64,000 nucleotides of DNA, taken from contig NZ_LN852694.1 of the NCBI RefSeq assembly GCF_001244545.1, positions 1-64,000 of the forward strand, written 5' to 3'. Position 1 is the stretch's first letter. The number at the start of each line of letters is the position of its first letter. Source of the stretch: Candidatus Stoquefichus sp. SB1 (GTDB lineage: Bacteria > Bacillota_I > Bacilli_A > Erysipelotrichales > Coprobacillaceae). Made by a program: the position numbers and the translations under genes. The notes beneath the pieces were generated by a model. The model searched no databases and was not told the DNA's origin. It saw only the letters and a list, made by a program, of their open reading frames with translations. Positions 19,499 through 28,386 of this stretch are shown here, piece after piece.

Positions 19499-20291
19499 TA
19501 TGATGTTTGGTAAATATTTACCTCTCAACAGTGTCATTCATCGATTAGATCCTCGATTAAAAATAGGGTCACTATTATTATTGTTAATAGCTGTTTTTTT
19601 TGATGCAGGATTTATTGGATATGCTCTTTTAGGTATTTTTGTTATGATTATGGCAATATTATCTAAAATTAAGATTTCTCAAATTTTAAAAGCAATTAAA
19701 CCCATGTTATTTATGATGGCATTTTTACTTATTTTCAATCTTTTGTTTATTCAAAAGGGAAATTTAATTTTATCTTTAGGTTTTATTAAGATATATGATG
19801 AAGCTTTATTACAGACTGCTTATATTTTTATTCGTTTAATTTTAATTATTGTGATGACAACCATTTTAACAGCAACAACAAAACCATTAGATTTAACTTT
19901 AGGTATTGAGCATTTGTTATCACCATTTAAAAAATTAGGATTTCCTACACATGAAGTCGCTATGATGATTTCTATTGCTTTGCGTTTTATTCCAACCTTA
20001 TTAGAAGAAACACAACGTATTATGAAAGCACAAGCAAGTCGTGGTGTTGAATTTTCTGAAGGAAGCTTAAAAGATAAAATTATGTCAATTGTATCATTAA
20101 TTATTCCATTATTTATTTCAGCATTTCAAAGAGCAGAAGATTTAGCCAATGCAATGGAAAGTAGAAATTATAATCCAGAAGCAAAACGAACACGATATAA
20201 ACAATTACGCTGGCAATTTGCTGATACAATTTCTTTTGCCTGTGTTTTACTTATGTGTACAACATTAGTCGTTATGAGTATTGTTCTATGA
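19491..20291 (+). CDS. ecfT: ECF transporter transmembrane subunit
   Basis: 266 residues, membrane scaffold that transmits ATPase movement to the S component. Five to six hydrophobic segments are visible. The two Ala-Arg-containing coupling-helix motifs are AQASRGVEF (about residues 179-187) and AMESRNYNPEA (about 220-230); the second has Asn where many homologues have Gly. The stop overlaps the truA start (ATGA). Confidence 0.95.
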   Translation: MNNMMFGKYLPLNSVIHRLDPRLKIGSLLLLLIAVFFDAGFIGYALLGIFVMIMAILSKIKISQILKAIKPMLFMMAFLLIFNLLFIQKGNLILSLGFIKIYDEALLQTAYIFIRLILIIVMTTILTATTKPLDLTLGIEHLLSPFKKLGFPTHEVAMMISIALRFIPTLLEETQRIMKAQASRGVEFSEGSLKDKIMSIVSLIIPLFISAFQRAEDLANAMESRNYNPEAKRTRYKQLRWQFADTISFACVLLMCTTLVVMSIVL

Positions 20292-21022
20292 GAGTAAAAT
20301 GTATAGTGAGTTATGATGGAAGCAAGTTTCATGGCTTTCAGGTTCAAGAAAAAGAAAGAACTGTACAGGGTGAAATCCAAAAAGCATTAAAGAAAATAAA
20401 TGAGACAGAAACGATTATTCATGCATCTGGAAGAACTGATGCAAAAGTACATGCAGTTCATCAAGTTTTCCATTTTGATACGCAAAAAGAATTACCAGCT
20501 CAGCAATGGAAACGAGCAATTAATCATTTTATGCCTAATGATATCTATATACTAGATGCAAGTTATGTAGATGAGAATTTTCATTCACGCTATAGTGCAG
20601 TTAAAAAGGAGTATCGTTATTATTTAAATACAAAAGAATATAATCCATTTGAAACAAATTATATTTTTCAATATGGAAGACAATTAGATATAAATTTAAT
20701 GAGAGAGGCTGCTCAGATATTCTTAGGAGAACACAATTTTGCATCGTTTTGTAGCTATGATCAATATGGTAATACAATTCGAATACTTTATTCCTTTGAT
20801 ATTGAAGATAATGATGGAATTATTATGTTTCGCTTGACTGGTAATGGATTTAGAAGATACATGGTTAGACATCTTGTTGGTGGAATTATACAAGTTGGAG
20901 CAAAACGTATTTCTATAGATGTATTGTCAGAAATGTTAGAAAGTTGTGGTGAAAAGAAGTGCTTATTTAAAGCCAAACCACAAGGATTATATTTACAAGA
21001 GGTATATTATGAAGAAAGTTAA
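20288..21022 (+). CDS. truA: tRNA pseudouridine(38-40) synthase
   Basis: 244 residues, isomerises uridines 38-40 in the anticodon arm. YDGSKFHGFQVQ opens the fold and the catalytic Asp is in ASGRTDAKVHAVHQ. RYMVRHLVGGIIQVG is a further TruA signature. The start at 20288 overlaps the ecfT stop; an earlier in-frame start lies inside ecfT without a site. The ecfA1-ecfA2-ecfT-truA order is standard in Firmicutes. Confidence 0.96.
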   Translation: MRVKCIVSYDGSKFHGFQVQEKERTVQGEIQKALKKINETETIIHASGRTDAKVHAVHQVFHFDTQKELPAQQWKRAINHFMPNDIYILDASYVDENFHSRYSAVKKEYRYYLNTKEYNPFETNYIFQYGRQLDINLMREAAQIFLGEHNFASFCSYDQYGNTIRILYSFDIEDNDGIIMFRLTGNGFRRYMVRHLVGGIIQVGAKRISIDVLSEMLESCGEKKCLFKAKPQGLYLQEVYYEES

Positions 21023-21917
21023 TTATCATACACACACATATCGTTGTGGTCATGCTAATGGAAATGAAGAAGAGATGATTCAAGCTGCGATTAACATGGG
21101 AATAGAGGATCTAGGTATGTGTGGACATGTGCCATTGCCACATTATCGTAAGCATCTTATTTATTCTATTCCATCTGTCCGTGGAATAAGATCACTAGCA
21201 GGTCTTGTCAAAGCATTTATAAAGAATGGACCTAGCATGCGTATGCCTTATAAACAATTAGAAGACCATTTGGATATTTTAAGAAATTGTCAAAAAAAAT
21301 ATGAAGATCAAATAAACATTTATAAAGGATTTGAAGCTGAAGGTCTTGAAGAGTATTATGATTATTATCAGACGTTATTATATGAACATAAGGTTGATTA
21401 TCTTATACTAGGACATCATTTTCATAAGCATTGTATTCATAGTCATTATTATGGTAAAGAGAAAATGACAAAAAAGGATATTTATTTATATTGTAATGAA
21501 GTAGAGAAAGCTTTGGAAACACAATTATTTAGTTATTTGGCTCATCCAGATTTATTTTTAATTGGCTATTCTGATTTTGATTTAGATGCTCAAACAGTGA
21601 CTCGAAGAATATGTGAAAAAGCAAAAGAATTAAATATTCCTTTAGAGATTAATGCTGGTGGAATGAGAAGAGGATTAAGAAAGAGAAATCATGAAGATAT
21701 TTATCTTTATCCTAATACACATTTTTGGAAAATAGCAAGTGAAGTAGGTAATGATGTTATTTTAGGATTTGATGCCCATGATCCTTCTGATTTTAATGAT
21801 GCTATGTATCAGCAAATGATGAAGTTTGCACAAGATCATGAGTTAAATGTGATTGATCATTTTGAATTTTTACAAGGTAATTTTGAAAAATATCAAGCTG
21901 AATATGATATAAGATAA
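21009..21917 (+). CDS. PHP-domain phosphatase, HisJ-like
   Basis: 302 residues, PHP superfamily metal-dependent phosphoesterase related to histidinol-phosphatase. Metal-ligand motifs are visible: HTHTYRCGHA near the start, CGHVPLP, LILGHHFHKH, AHPDLF and the C-terminal GFDAHDPSDF. The start at 21009 overlaps the end of truA by 14 bp. No other histidine genes are nearby, so the substrate is uncertain. A paralogue lies at 30929. Confidence 0.85.
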   Translation: MKKVNYHTHTYRCGHANGNEEEMIQAAINMGIEDLGMCGHVPLPHYRKHLIYSIPSVRGIRSLAGLVKAFIKNGPSMRMPYKQLEDHLDILRNCQKKYEDQINIYKGFEAEGLEEYYDYYQTLLYEHKVDYLILGHHFHKHCIHSHYYGKEKMTKKDIYLYCNEVEKALETQLFSYLAHPDLFLIGYSDFDLDAQTVTRRICEKAKELNIPLEINAGGMRRGLRKRNHEDIYLYPNTHFWKIASEVGNDVILGFDAHDPSDFNDAMYQQMMKFAQDHELNVIDHFEFLQGNFEKYQAEYDIR

Positions 21918-21945
21918 GAAAGATTTAAAAATCTTTCTTTTTTTG
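21915..21945 (+). terminator. Terminator of the ECF-truA-PHP operon
   Basis: AAGAAAGATTT and AAATCTTTCTT form a long perfect stem at 21917-21940 followed by TTTTTTT. It closes the transcript that probably begins at ecfA1 or the RpiR-type gene. Confidence 0.85.
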
Positions 21946-21995
21946 CAACTTTTGATGATATGTAATTGTATTTATAATGAGGGGAGGAAATAACG

Positions 21996-22345
21996 ATGTC
22001 AAAAATGATATTGGGAATGACTTTTAATGATATCGTTGAAAAATACAGTGATATGGTTACGAGAATATGTATTATGAACTTACGTAATAGTGATGATGCA
22101 AAAGACTGTTATCAAAATGTGTTTATCAAGTTGTTTCAAAAAGATATTGAATTCCAAAATGAAAAACATTTAAAAGCTTGGCTCATCAGAGTTTGTATAA
22201 ATGAATGTAGGAATTATATAAAAAGATTTTACAAATTCACTATAGATATAGAACAAGTTATTATTGCTGATCATAAAAAGGATCTAACATTACTACCAGA
22301 AGTTTTAAAACTTCCTAAGAAATATAGAAATGTATTATATCTCTA
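21996..22345 (+). pseudogene. ECF sigma factor, 3' end deleted
   Basis: The first about 117 codons encode an ECF-type sigma-70: region 2 (FNDIVEKYSDMVTRICIMNL, then DDAKDCYQNVFIKLF, then LKAWLIRVCINECRNYIKR) and the beginning of region 4 (LPKKYRNVLYLYYY). Region 4 should continue with the DNA-recognition helix, but the sequence switches abruptly to the middle of the next gene. The remaining codons to 22427 are out-of-frame readthrough. A good site (GGGGAGGAAA) precedes the ATG. Without region 4 it cannot recognise a -35 element, so it is probably non-functional. Confidence 0.8.
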
Positions 22346-23347
22346 TTATTATGTTTTTCTTCATTTGGTGTTGCTTATGCATATAATGAAGAATTTCGTT
22401 CATGGATATATCACCAATTTCAAATGACATCACTAGAAGAGTTTCATTCTACTGCTCAAGAATTATGGATTGAAAACTCATTTCTTTATTATTATCATAA
22501 TGATAATGATCAAATGATTATTGATAGTGTTTATGTTTTACAAGATGGAAAATATGTTAAACAAAAAATCAAACATAAAAAAGGAATATATCAAAAGCAA
22601 GATTATTCATTTGATTATGTTCGTTATCAGGATCAAATTTTAACATTTAATGAAAAAGGCTATATTGAATATACTGTCCCATATCTTAATGGTGATACAA
22701 TGTATTTTGGTTCATCGGATACTAATTTATGTTCACTAGATCTAAAAAATCAAGATATTAATAAAATAACTTATGATAATGATTCTGTTAATTTTTTTAT
22801 ATCGCCAAAAAGGACATATATATTAATTAATAAAAATGATAAGTATTGGACTGTCTATAATACCAAAACACAAACAGAAAAAGTATTAAATGATTTAAAT
22901 CCTTATGCTCATAGTAATGAACATGCTTTTTTAAGTGATGAAGAACTTCTTGTTTATAATAGTGATTGTAAGACAAGTATTATTAATTTAAAAACTTTAA
23001 CAACAACAAATCTCAATGTAGAATGTATTTATCCAGCGGTTTCAACTTATACATTGAAATTTGATTATCATAAAACAATAATTACAGATGTTTATCAAAA
23101 TAAACAACAAATTATGGATATTTATTTGGAAAAATATGATTATAATGTATGTAATAATCGATTTATTATATTTCATTCATTAGATGATAAAAAAATAGTT
23201 ATTGTGGACTTTTATAAAAATAAAATGAAAGTTCTTGATTATCTTGGAACAAATGTATATATTGGATATTTTATTACAGAAGAAAAATATCTAACTTTAA
23301 CTGATGGTCAAGATTACTATATTATTTCTCTTAGTGAAATATTTTAA
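22346..23347 (+). pseudogene. N-terminally truncated membrane-anchored partner of the sigma factor
   Basis: An open frame runs from about 22346 with the tail of a hydrophobic segment (LLLCFSSFGVAYAYNEEF) and then about 310 residues of beta-rich, Asn/Tyr/Lys-rich extracellular-type sequence. No family is recognised. The first ATG at 22424 has no ribosome binding site, and the residues upstream of it look native, so the original protein started before the junction with the sigma gene. By position it would be the cognate anti-sigma or signal-sensing protein, but that is inference. Very AT-rich. Confidence 0.6.
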
Positions 23348-23376
23348 GAATGTAGGCAGACATATTTAAATTTATA

Positions 23377-23404
23377 TTGACAAAATCAATGATATTGTTA
23401 TAAT
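23377..23404 (+). promoter_or_regulatory. Promoter of rplM-rpsI
   Basis: TTGACA (23377-23382), a 16-bp spacer and TATAAT (23399-23404): both hexamers are consensus. It is the best promoter in the window and fits a highly expressed ribosomal transcript. Confidence 0.85.
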
Positions 23405-23410
23405 AGAAAG

Positions 23411-23458
23411 TGCCTTATTTTAACGTTTGTAGCCCCGGAAACTACAGGAGGATTAAAA
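23411..23458 (+). promoter_or_regulatory. L13-type ribosomal leader
   Basis: Short 5' leader with a hairpin TGTAG (23428-23432) / CTACA (23442-23446) around CCCCGGAAA, directly followed by AGGAGG and the rplM ATG. Size, position and the small stem next to the ribosome binding site agree with the L13 leader known from Bacillus and relatives, thought to mediate autoregulation. Assignment is by resemblance. Confidence 0.6.
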
Positions 23459-23896
23459 ATGAGACAAACAACTATGGCTAAAGAAGCCACAATTGAACGT
23501 AAATGGTTCGTAGTTGATGCTGAAGGTTTAACTTTAGGTCGTTTAGCATCAGAAGTAGCAACTGTATTAAGAGGAAAACATAAACCAACTTATACACCAC
23601 ATGTAGATACTGGTGACTATGTAATTATTATTAATGCAGAAAAAGTAGTAATGACTGGTAAAAAATTAGATACAGTCAAATACTATCATCATACTGGATG
23701 GTTAGGTGGTTTAAAAACAAAAACTGCTCGCCAATTCCAAGAAACAAATCCAACAGGATTTGTAGAAGCAGCTGTTAAAGGTATGTTACCTCATAACACA
23801 CTTGGAAGAAAACAAGGGATGAAACTATTTGTATACACTGGAAGCGAACATCCACATGCAGCACAAAAACCAGTAGAAATGAAAATCAAGGGATAG
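23459..23896 (+). CDS. rplM: 50S ribosomal protein L13
   Basis: 145 residues, early-assembly 50S protein. The N-terminus [16 protein letters not shown] matches the Bacillus form MRxTxMA...ERKW, so the first ATG is the start. [16 protein letters not shown] and the C-terminal region [15 protein letters not shown] are signatures. 15 bp before rpsI. Confidence 0.97.
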   Translation: MRQTTMAKEATIERKWFVVDAEGLTLGRLASEVATVLRGKHKPTYTPHVDTGDYVIIINAEKVVMTGKKLDTVKYYHHTGWLGGLKTKTARQFQETNPTGFVEAAVKGMLPHNTLGRKQGMKLFVYTGSEHPHAAQKPVEMKIKG

Positions 23897-23911
23897 GAGG
23901 ACGAGAGATAA

Positions 23912-24304
23912 ATGGCTAATGTACAATACAGAGGAACTGGACGTAGAAAGTCTTCAGTAGCACGTGTTATTTTAACACCAGGTGCAGGGAAAATCGTCAT
24001 CAATGGTAGAGATGCAAAAGATTATTTACCATCTGACGTATTATTAATGATCGTCAACCAACCACTTGAATTAACTGGAACAACTGGTAAGTTTGATGTG
24101 ACTGTTAACGTATATGGTGGAGGATACAGTGGACAAGCTGGAGCAATCCGTCATGGTATTTCAAGAGCTTTATTAGAAGCAGGTTCTGATTATAGACCAG
24201 TTTTAAAAGCTGCTGGATTATTAACTCGTGATGCACGTGTGAAAGAACGTAAGAAATACGGTCTTAAAGCTGCACGTAGAGCACCACAATTTAGTAAGAG
24301 ATAG
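23912..24304 (+). CDS. rpsI: 30S ribosomal protein S9
   Basis: 130 residues, head protein whose C-terminal tail ([10 protein letters not shown]) reaches the P-site tRNA anticodon. [14 protein letters not shown] and [19 protein letters not shown] are invariant. The end of this gene marks the switch from core to accessory DNA. Confidence 0.98.
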   Translation: MANVQYRGTGRRKSSVARVILTPGAGKIVINGRDAKDYLPSDVLLMIVNQPLELTGTTGKFDVTVNVYGGGYSGQAGAIRHGISRALLEAGSDYRPVLKAAGLLTRDARVKERKKYGLKAARRAPQFSKR

Positions 24305-24352
24305 AAAGTACTTACTTTCTACACTCACGTACACTACGTACACACACGAAAG

Positions 24353-24374
24353 CCCCATTTTATGGGGTTTTTTG
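24353..24374 (+). terminator. Terminator of rplM-rpsI
   Basis: CCCCAT (24353-24358) and ATGGGG (24362-24367) form a compact stem with a 3-nt loop, followed by TTTTTT. Just upstream, GAAAGTA / TACTTTC (24304-24320) could form a second hairpin. Confidence 0.88.
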
Positions 24375-24412
24375 TTGTTTGTATGAGTGTGTGTGAGTGT
24401 ACATGAGTGATA

Positions 24413-24586
24413 GGGTGGACACACTTAGGTAACAAATAGGTAACAAATCTAGAATTTTTACGCAGGATTTGGCGTAAAAAATATACATTTGATAATGAGT
24501 CAATATTGTACAAAAACTCATTACTAATTGATAAGCAGAATAGATGATTTATAAATAAAAATATGACTTTTTATGAAAAGATTTAA
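24413..24586 (+). repeat. Long direct repeat, copy 1
   Basis: About 175 bp, closely matching 50571-50748. Shared blocks include GGGTGGACACACTTAGGTAA, AATCTAGAATTTTTACGCA and GATTTATAAATAAAAATATG. This copy has an 11-bp internal duplication (AGGTAACAAAT twice); the other has a duplication of the GCGTAA part. It contains no gene. The two copies bracket the 26-kb accessory block. The rest of 24375-24725 is AT-rich with a candidate -10 (TATAAT, 24684-24689) before the MORN gene. Confidence 0.85.
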
Positions 24587-24699
24587 ATAAAGTAAAACAA
24601 ATGCTATTGAATTAAAGAGGATCTTTGATATGTTTAAATTTGATCAAGATGTGTTTATTTCCATATAATTATTCTAGATATGATATAATATTCTTAAAG

Positions 24700-24719
24700 A
24701 AATTAGAATTTGTGGAGGT
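24700..24719 (+). repeat. Cassette 5'-UTR motif before the MORN gene
   Basis: AAATTAGAATTTGTGGAGG ends in the ribosome binding site of the following gene and lies about 11 bp after a TATAAT box. The same motif occurs before many unrelated genes in this window (see the findings for the list). Confidence 0.6.
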
Positions 24720-24725
24720 ATAATA

Positions 24726-25052
24726 ATGGGATTTATGAAAAAAGATGATAAGAATCTTTATATTGCTGAAATCCTATATGAAACAGGTGAAGTTCACTTT
24801 CGCTATTCAAGGAAAGTGTCAGATGATGGCACTAAATGGATACGCCATGGGCAATATACAGAATATCATAAAAACGGAAACATAATGTCAACAGGATTGT
24901 ATGATGAAGGTTTAGAGACTGGACATTGGAAAGATTATCATGAGAATGGGAATATTGCTGCGGAAGGTGATTACAAAGGTGGTAAAGAAATTGGTAAATG
25001 GCTGTATTATGATGAGAATGGAATATTAGAAAGTGAAGAGATTTTCGAGTAA
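24726..25052 (+). CDS. MORN-repeat protein, YwqK-like
   Basis: 108 residues with three to four MORN-type repeats (HGQYTEYHKNGNI, GHWKDYHENGNI, GKWLYYDENGIL) of about 23 residues each. It has no signal peptide or membrane segment. Proteins of this shape are found as YwqK-like antitoxins or immunity proteins of toxin systems. No toxin gene adjoins it, so it may be an orphan immunity gene. The start is fixed by GGAGGT 9 bp upstream. Confidence 0.75.
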   Translation: MGFMKKDDKNLYIAEILYETGEVHFRYSRKVSDDGTKWIRHGQYTEYHKNGNIMSTGLYDEGLETGHWKDYHENGNIAAEGDYKGGKEIGKWLYYDENGILESEEIFE

Positions 25053-25250
25053 GTAACAAATAGAATTGAATCAGGAAAAAATCATAATGTCTGCATAGGG
25101 TACAAAAATATTTAATAACGATCTTGAATTAGATATGAAAGCAGATTTTATAGAAATGCTTTCAATTAATATGTCAATAAAAGAAATTTGATAAACAACA
25201 AAAAACTAACATGATTTTATAATTGAGATGTTAAGGAATGGAGATATAAG

Positions 25251-26081
25251 ATGTTTAAAATTGGTGAATTTTCAAAATTAACACAAGTATCTGTTCGTAT
25301 GTTACGATACTATGATGAAACTGGTTTATTAAGACCAGCAGAAATTGACTCATGGACTGGATATCGTATGTATTCAGTGGAACAGATTCCTACCTTGAAT
25401 AAAATTATATATCTGCGTGACAGTGGGTTCAATGTAGCTGAAATAGCAGTTGCTCTTAATAGTGAAAATGATACTTTACTTATAGAGCAGCTTGATAAAA
25501 AATATGAAGATATTAAACATAACATACGTTCAGAGCAAGAAATGTTAAAAAAAATTGAACTTGCTAAAAATGAGTTATTGAATGGAAAAAATGAAATACA
25601 TTATAATATCTCTATAAAATCTATTCCAAGTTACCAAGTTCTGTCATTGAGAAAAGTAATACCTGACTATTATTATGAGGGTGAATTGTGGAATGAATTA
25701 TCAGAATTTGCTAAACAGCATAAAGTTGAACTCCTAAGTGATACATTTTCTATTTATCATGATGAAGATTATAGGGAAGAAAATGTTGATGTAGAGTTAT
25801 GTGCAGTTGTAAACAAAGTAGGGAAAGATATAGAACCCTTTAAATTCCGGTGCACTGAACCTGTTCCTATAATGGCTTGTACTATGGTCTATGGAAGTTT
25901 TTCAAATATTGCAGCTGCATATCTCACATTTGCAAAATGGTTACAAAATAATAGTCAGTACAAAATGAAAGGTGAAAATAGGCAGATTGTACACCGTGGT
26001 CCGTGGAATGAAGAAAATACACAGGAGTATTTAACTGAAATTCAGATACCTTTAGAAAAAATTTATAAAAACATCTTGTGA
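25251..26081 (+). CDS. MerR-family regulator with GyrI-like effector domain
   Basis: 276 residues. The MerR DNA-binding domain fills residues 1-70 (FKIGEFSKLTQVSVRMLRYY, then GLLRPAEIDSWTGYRMYS). A coiled coil follows at about 75-110, and residues 120-276 form a GyrI/BmrR-like ligand pocket. It would activate a promoter with a long spacer in response to a small hydrophobic or cationic compound. TrmO-like and GNAT genes follow in the same direction. The 198 bp upstream show no clear promoter. Confidence 0.85.
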   Translation: MFKIGEFSKLTQVSVRMLRYYDETGLLRPAEIDSWTGYRMYSVEQIPTLNKIIYLRDSGFNVAEIAVALNSENDTLLIEQLDKKYEDIKHNIRSEQEMLKKIELAKNELLNGKNEIHYNISIKSIPSYQVLSLRKVIPDYYYEGELWNELSEFAKQHKVELLSDTFSIYHDEDYREENVDVELCAVVNKVGKDIEPFKFRCTEPVPIMACTMVYGSFSNIAAAYLTFAKWLQNNSQYKMKGENRQIVHRGPWNEENTQEYLTEIQIPLEKIYKNIL

Positions 26082-26165
26082 TTTTGCAGGATGTTTTTTC
26101 TTGACTCTCACATGATGTTAGGGTTTACCATTTGATTACAGATAAATGAAAATGGAGGAAAAAAT

Positions 26166-26642
26166 ATGACAACTTATAACGTAAATTCGATAGGAATTAT
26201 CTGTAACAATGAAATGGGAACATTTATGAAATTAAATGCTGAATTTATTCCAGCATTAAAAGCTATGGATGGTTTTAGCCATATCAATGTTCTTTGGTGG
26301 TTCAGTGATTTTGATAAGGAAGAATATAGATCTATATTAGAAACAGAACAACCTTACAAAAATGCTCCAGAAAAGATGGGGATTTTTGCCACAAGGTCGC
26401 CAATACGTCCAAACCCGATTGCATTAACAACAGTAGAAATTATTCATGTAGATTATCAGAATGGGATCATCCAGATTACTTATATCGATGCTAATGACAA
26501 TACACCTATTCTTGACATCAAGCCTTATACACCGAGCCTTGACAGAGTGGAAACACCAGTTGTTCCCAGATGGTGCAGCCATTGGCCAAAAAGTTTAGAG
26601 AAATCTGGAACATTTGCATGGGAGCAAGAATTTAACTTTTAG
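26166..26642 (+). CDS. TrmO/TsaA-family tRNA-m6t6A methyltransferase-like protein
   Basis: 158 residues. GFSHINVLWWFSDFD, FATRSPIRPNPIALTTVEI and the D-x-x-P-I-L-D-I-K-P-Y motif are hallmarks of the TsaA/TrmO family, whose characterised members methylate N6 of t6A37 in tRNA using SAM. A variant of the cassette motif (AAATGAAAATGGAGG) precedes the ATG. 12 bp before the following GNAT gene, so probably co-transcribed. Confidence 0.85.
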   Translation: MTTYNVNSIGIICNNEMGTFMKLNAEFIPALKAMDGFSHINVLWWFSDFDKEEYRSILETEQPYKNAPEKMGIFATRSPIRPNPIALTTVEIIHVDYQNGIIQITYIDANDNTPILDIKPYTPSLDRVETPVVPRWCSHWPKSLEKSGTFAWEQEFNF

Positions 26643-26654
26643 GAGTGGTGCAAG

Positions 26655-27212
26655 ATGAGTCTACAAGATTATATATCCGAAAAACCAGTTATCCATACGG
26701 AACACCTTATATTAAGAACTATGAATAAAAATGATATAGCTGATTTAAAAGAATGGATGAGTGACGTATCATTGTATGAATATTGGGGAAAACGTCCATC
26801 AAAAAGTGAGAAAAATCCAGAATTACTTTTCGAGAAGATGGACAGACCTACAAAGAGCTTTCATTGGGGTATCGTCCACAAACAGGACAATAAAGTAATT
26901 GGTGAAATGTGGGTGTATCTTATTGAGAATGATAGGATGGCGAAAGTAGCATTTCGTCTTTCACACACATACCAAGGGAATGGATTGATGGCAGAAGCAT
27001 TAGAAAGCGTAGTAAAATTTTGTTTTGAAAACACAGAATTACAGCGACTGTGGAGTGATGTGCACGTTTTAAATCATGCTTCATATAAAACAATGGAAAA
27101 AGTTGGATTTAAACGAGAAGGACATATCAGAGAGGGGAAAATGGTAAACACATATTGTGATTATTATTTATATGGAATATTGAAATCTGATATTTCTAAT
27201 TTCTTAAAATAA
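26655..27212 (+). CDS. GNAT acetyltransferase, RimJ/RimL type
   Basis: 185 residues. LILRTMNKNDIADLKEWMSD at the start, the acetyl-CoA-binding strand-helix (AFRLSHTYQGNGLMAEAL) and HVLNHASYKTMEKVGFKREG mark the RimJ/RimL group that acetylates protein N-termini or small amines. Its substrate is unknown. It shares a probable transcript with the TrmO-like gene and ends at a strong hairpin. Confidence 0.85.
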   Translation: MSLQDYISEKPVIHTEHLILRTMNKNDIADLKEWMSDVSLYEYWGKRPSKSEKNPELLFEKMDRPTKSFHWGIVHKQDNKVIGEMWVYLIENDRMAKVAFRLSHTYQGNGLMAEALESVVKFCFENTELQRLWSDVHVLNHASYKTMEKVGFKREGHIREGKMVNTYCDYYLYGILKSDISNFLK

Positions 27213-27216
27213 TGTT

Positions 27217-27258
27217 AGCCGACAGTTAGAAATCGTATTAACTGTCGGCTGATTTATA
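27217..27258 (+). terminator. Strong hairpin terminator
   Basis: AGCCGACAGTTA (27217-27228) and TAACTGTCGGCT (27239-27250) form a perfect 12-bp stem with a 10-nt loop followed by an AT-rich tail (GATTTATATT). It is the longest perfect stem noticed in the window. Confidence 0.8.
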
Positions 27259-27435
27259 TTGTTTGTCTATATTTCATCTGGTTTGCAAACAAAACTGGAT
27301 AAACGAATCTTCCTTCCCTCCTTAGATTTGATATTCTTAGCATTTGTAAATTAGATATATCTCTTTGAATATCTGTATGATGATTTAAGAAGAAAAATCA
27401 CTATTTTTTGGTATTATAGATATAAAGAAAATATG

Positions 27436-27471
27436 TCAGTGTAAGTAGAATTGAGCGCTGTGGTGGATACA
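27436..27471 (+). repeat. Dispersed ~50-bp repeat, copy 2
   Basis: GTGTAAGTAGAATTGAGCG continued by a GGTGGAtACA end, related to copies ending at 24422, 37513 and 50582. It stands in a gene-free stretch (27259-27733), which also holds a hairpin AAACTCAAATCG / CGATTTGAGTTT (27552-27605) followed by T-rich sequence, probably a terminator. Confidence 0.6.
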
Positions 27472-27733
27472 AAAGCGAAAAAAAACTTATAAAATGGTAC
27501 TTTCTAACTAAGTAAGAGTTAATTTATACGTTTGTTCAGAGAAGTTCAAAGAAACTCAAATCGTCAAAAGCCTTTATTTATCATGCCTTTACTCGATTTG
27601 AGTTTTTTTCTATCTTTATAGATTTTAAATGGGATGCAACACGTAAGAGTCACGTAATATACAAAATTATCTCTACAGTTTTCTGGTGAGAGATAAGAAT
27701 AAAGGAAGCAAATTCCCTTCTAGTAAATACATA

Positions 27734-28267
27734 TTATTTCCATTCGTTCATTTTTTGTTCAAGAAGATCATAGTTACAATATGCAAATTTGATATTTTTA
27801 GTTTTCTTTTGTTGACGAATAATACTTCTTGTTTTATTAAAGATGGTATTCTTCTTTTTCTTGCAGAATTCATATTCTTTGGCTAGTAAATCTCGATCTT
27901 TATGAGTTCGTATATCTATCTTATGGTAACATCCTTCAGCAACAGGTATTGCTTTTCTTAAATCTACTACAGATAATAACTTTTTTATTTCATCATTATC
28001 CATTCTTTTAATTATATCTTTCTTATGTACTTCTGATTCATTAATATTTTCATATATAACTAAATAATCGATTCCAGTATTTTTTAGTTTAAGATGTTTT
28101 GGTTTTGCTGAAGTTAAAGGAACAAAATATGGTATTGTGTCATTATAAATAATAGTACCTACATAAGGTTAATTCTCATAATCATGTCGTTCTTTATTGA
28201 AATATACTTCAGTATCAAAAGAGTGTAAATATTTAATATATTCTATATCAATTGTATAAAAATTCAT
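27734..28267 (-). pseudogene. ToxN/AbiQ-family type III toxin, one nonsense codon
   Basis: Read from the ATG at 28267-28265 the frame encodes 177 residues of a ToxN/AbiQ endoribonuclease: MNFYTIDIEYIKYLHSFD, then PYVGTIIYNDTIPYFVPLTS, then KPKHLKLKN, and a C-terminal helix ending LLEQKMNEWK. Only codon 33 is a stop (TAA, 28171-28169), where a Lys codon AAA would give the expected N-K-P-Y-V-G. The downstream frame is perfectly preserved, so inactivation is recent or relieved in part of the population. An AAGGAAGTG site precedes the ATG. Upstream lie a promoter, a short RNA and a terminator, as in type III toxin-antitoxin loci. Confidence 0.82.
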
Positions 28268-28299
28268 ATCAATTACACTTCCTTTCTAATAAAATAAAA

Positions 28300-28319
28300 G
28301 GAAGGATTTGCATCCTTCC
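28300..28319 (-). terminator. Terminator between candidate antitoxin RNA and toxin
   Basis: GGAAGGAT and ATCCTTCC form an 8-bp stem with a 4-nt loop; on the minus strand it is followed by TTTTATTTTA. In type III systems an attenuating terminator separates the RNA antitoxin from the toxin gene, and this one is in the right place. Confidence 0.75.
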
Positions 28320-28381
28320 ACACTTTAACGCCCTACACTTATGGCGGTAGGAGCCGTACTGTTTCGGTATTTCTACCTTCA
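28320..28381 (-). ncRNA. Candidate type III antitoxin RNA
   Basis: About 60 nt are transcribed between the promoter and the terminator. The RNA can fold: GGTA/TACC, CCG/CGG and CGCC/GGCG stems, with GGTAG and CTACC able to close the first part. The clear tandem repeats of most ToxI RNAs are not visible, so it may be a single-unit antitoxin. Identity rests on position between promoter, terminator and the ToxN gene. Confidence 0.5.
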
Positions 28382-28386
28382 TTTAT

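Noticed and set aside
21996-22427. An intact 143-residue sigma factor
   Set aside because: The last about 27 residues are out-of-frame readthrough of the neighbouring gene, and the region-4 recognition helix is absent.
24250-24420. rpsI 3' end as an integrase attachment site
   Set aside because: The end of rpsI is not duplicated at the right boundary and no tyrosine or serine recombinase is present. Only intergenic sequence is repeated.
27686-27886. Plus-strand frame opposite the ToxN gene
   Set aside because: It is antisense to the conserved ToxN sequence, with no ribosome binding site and no recognisable product.
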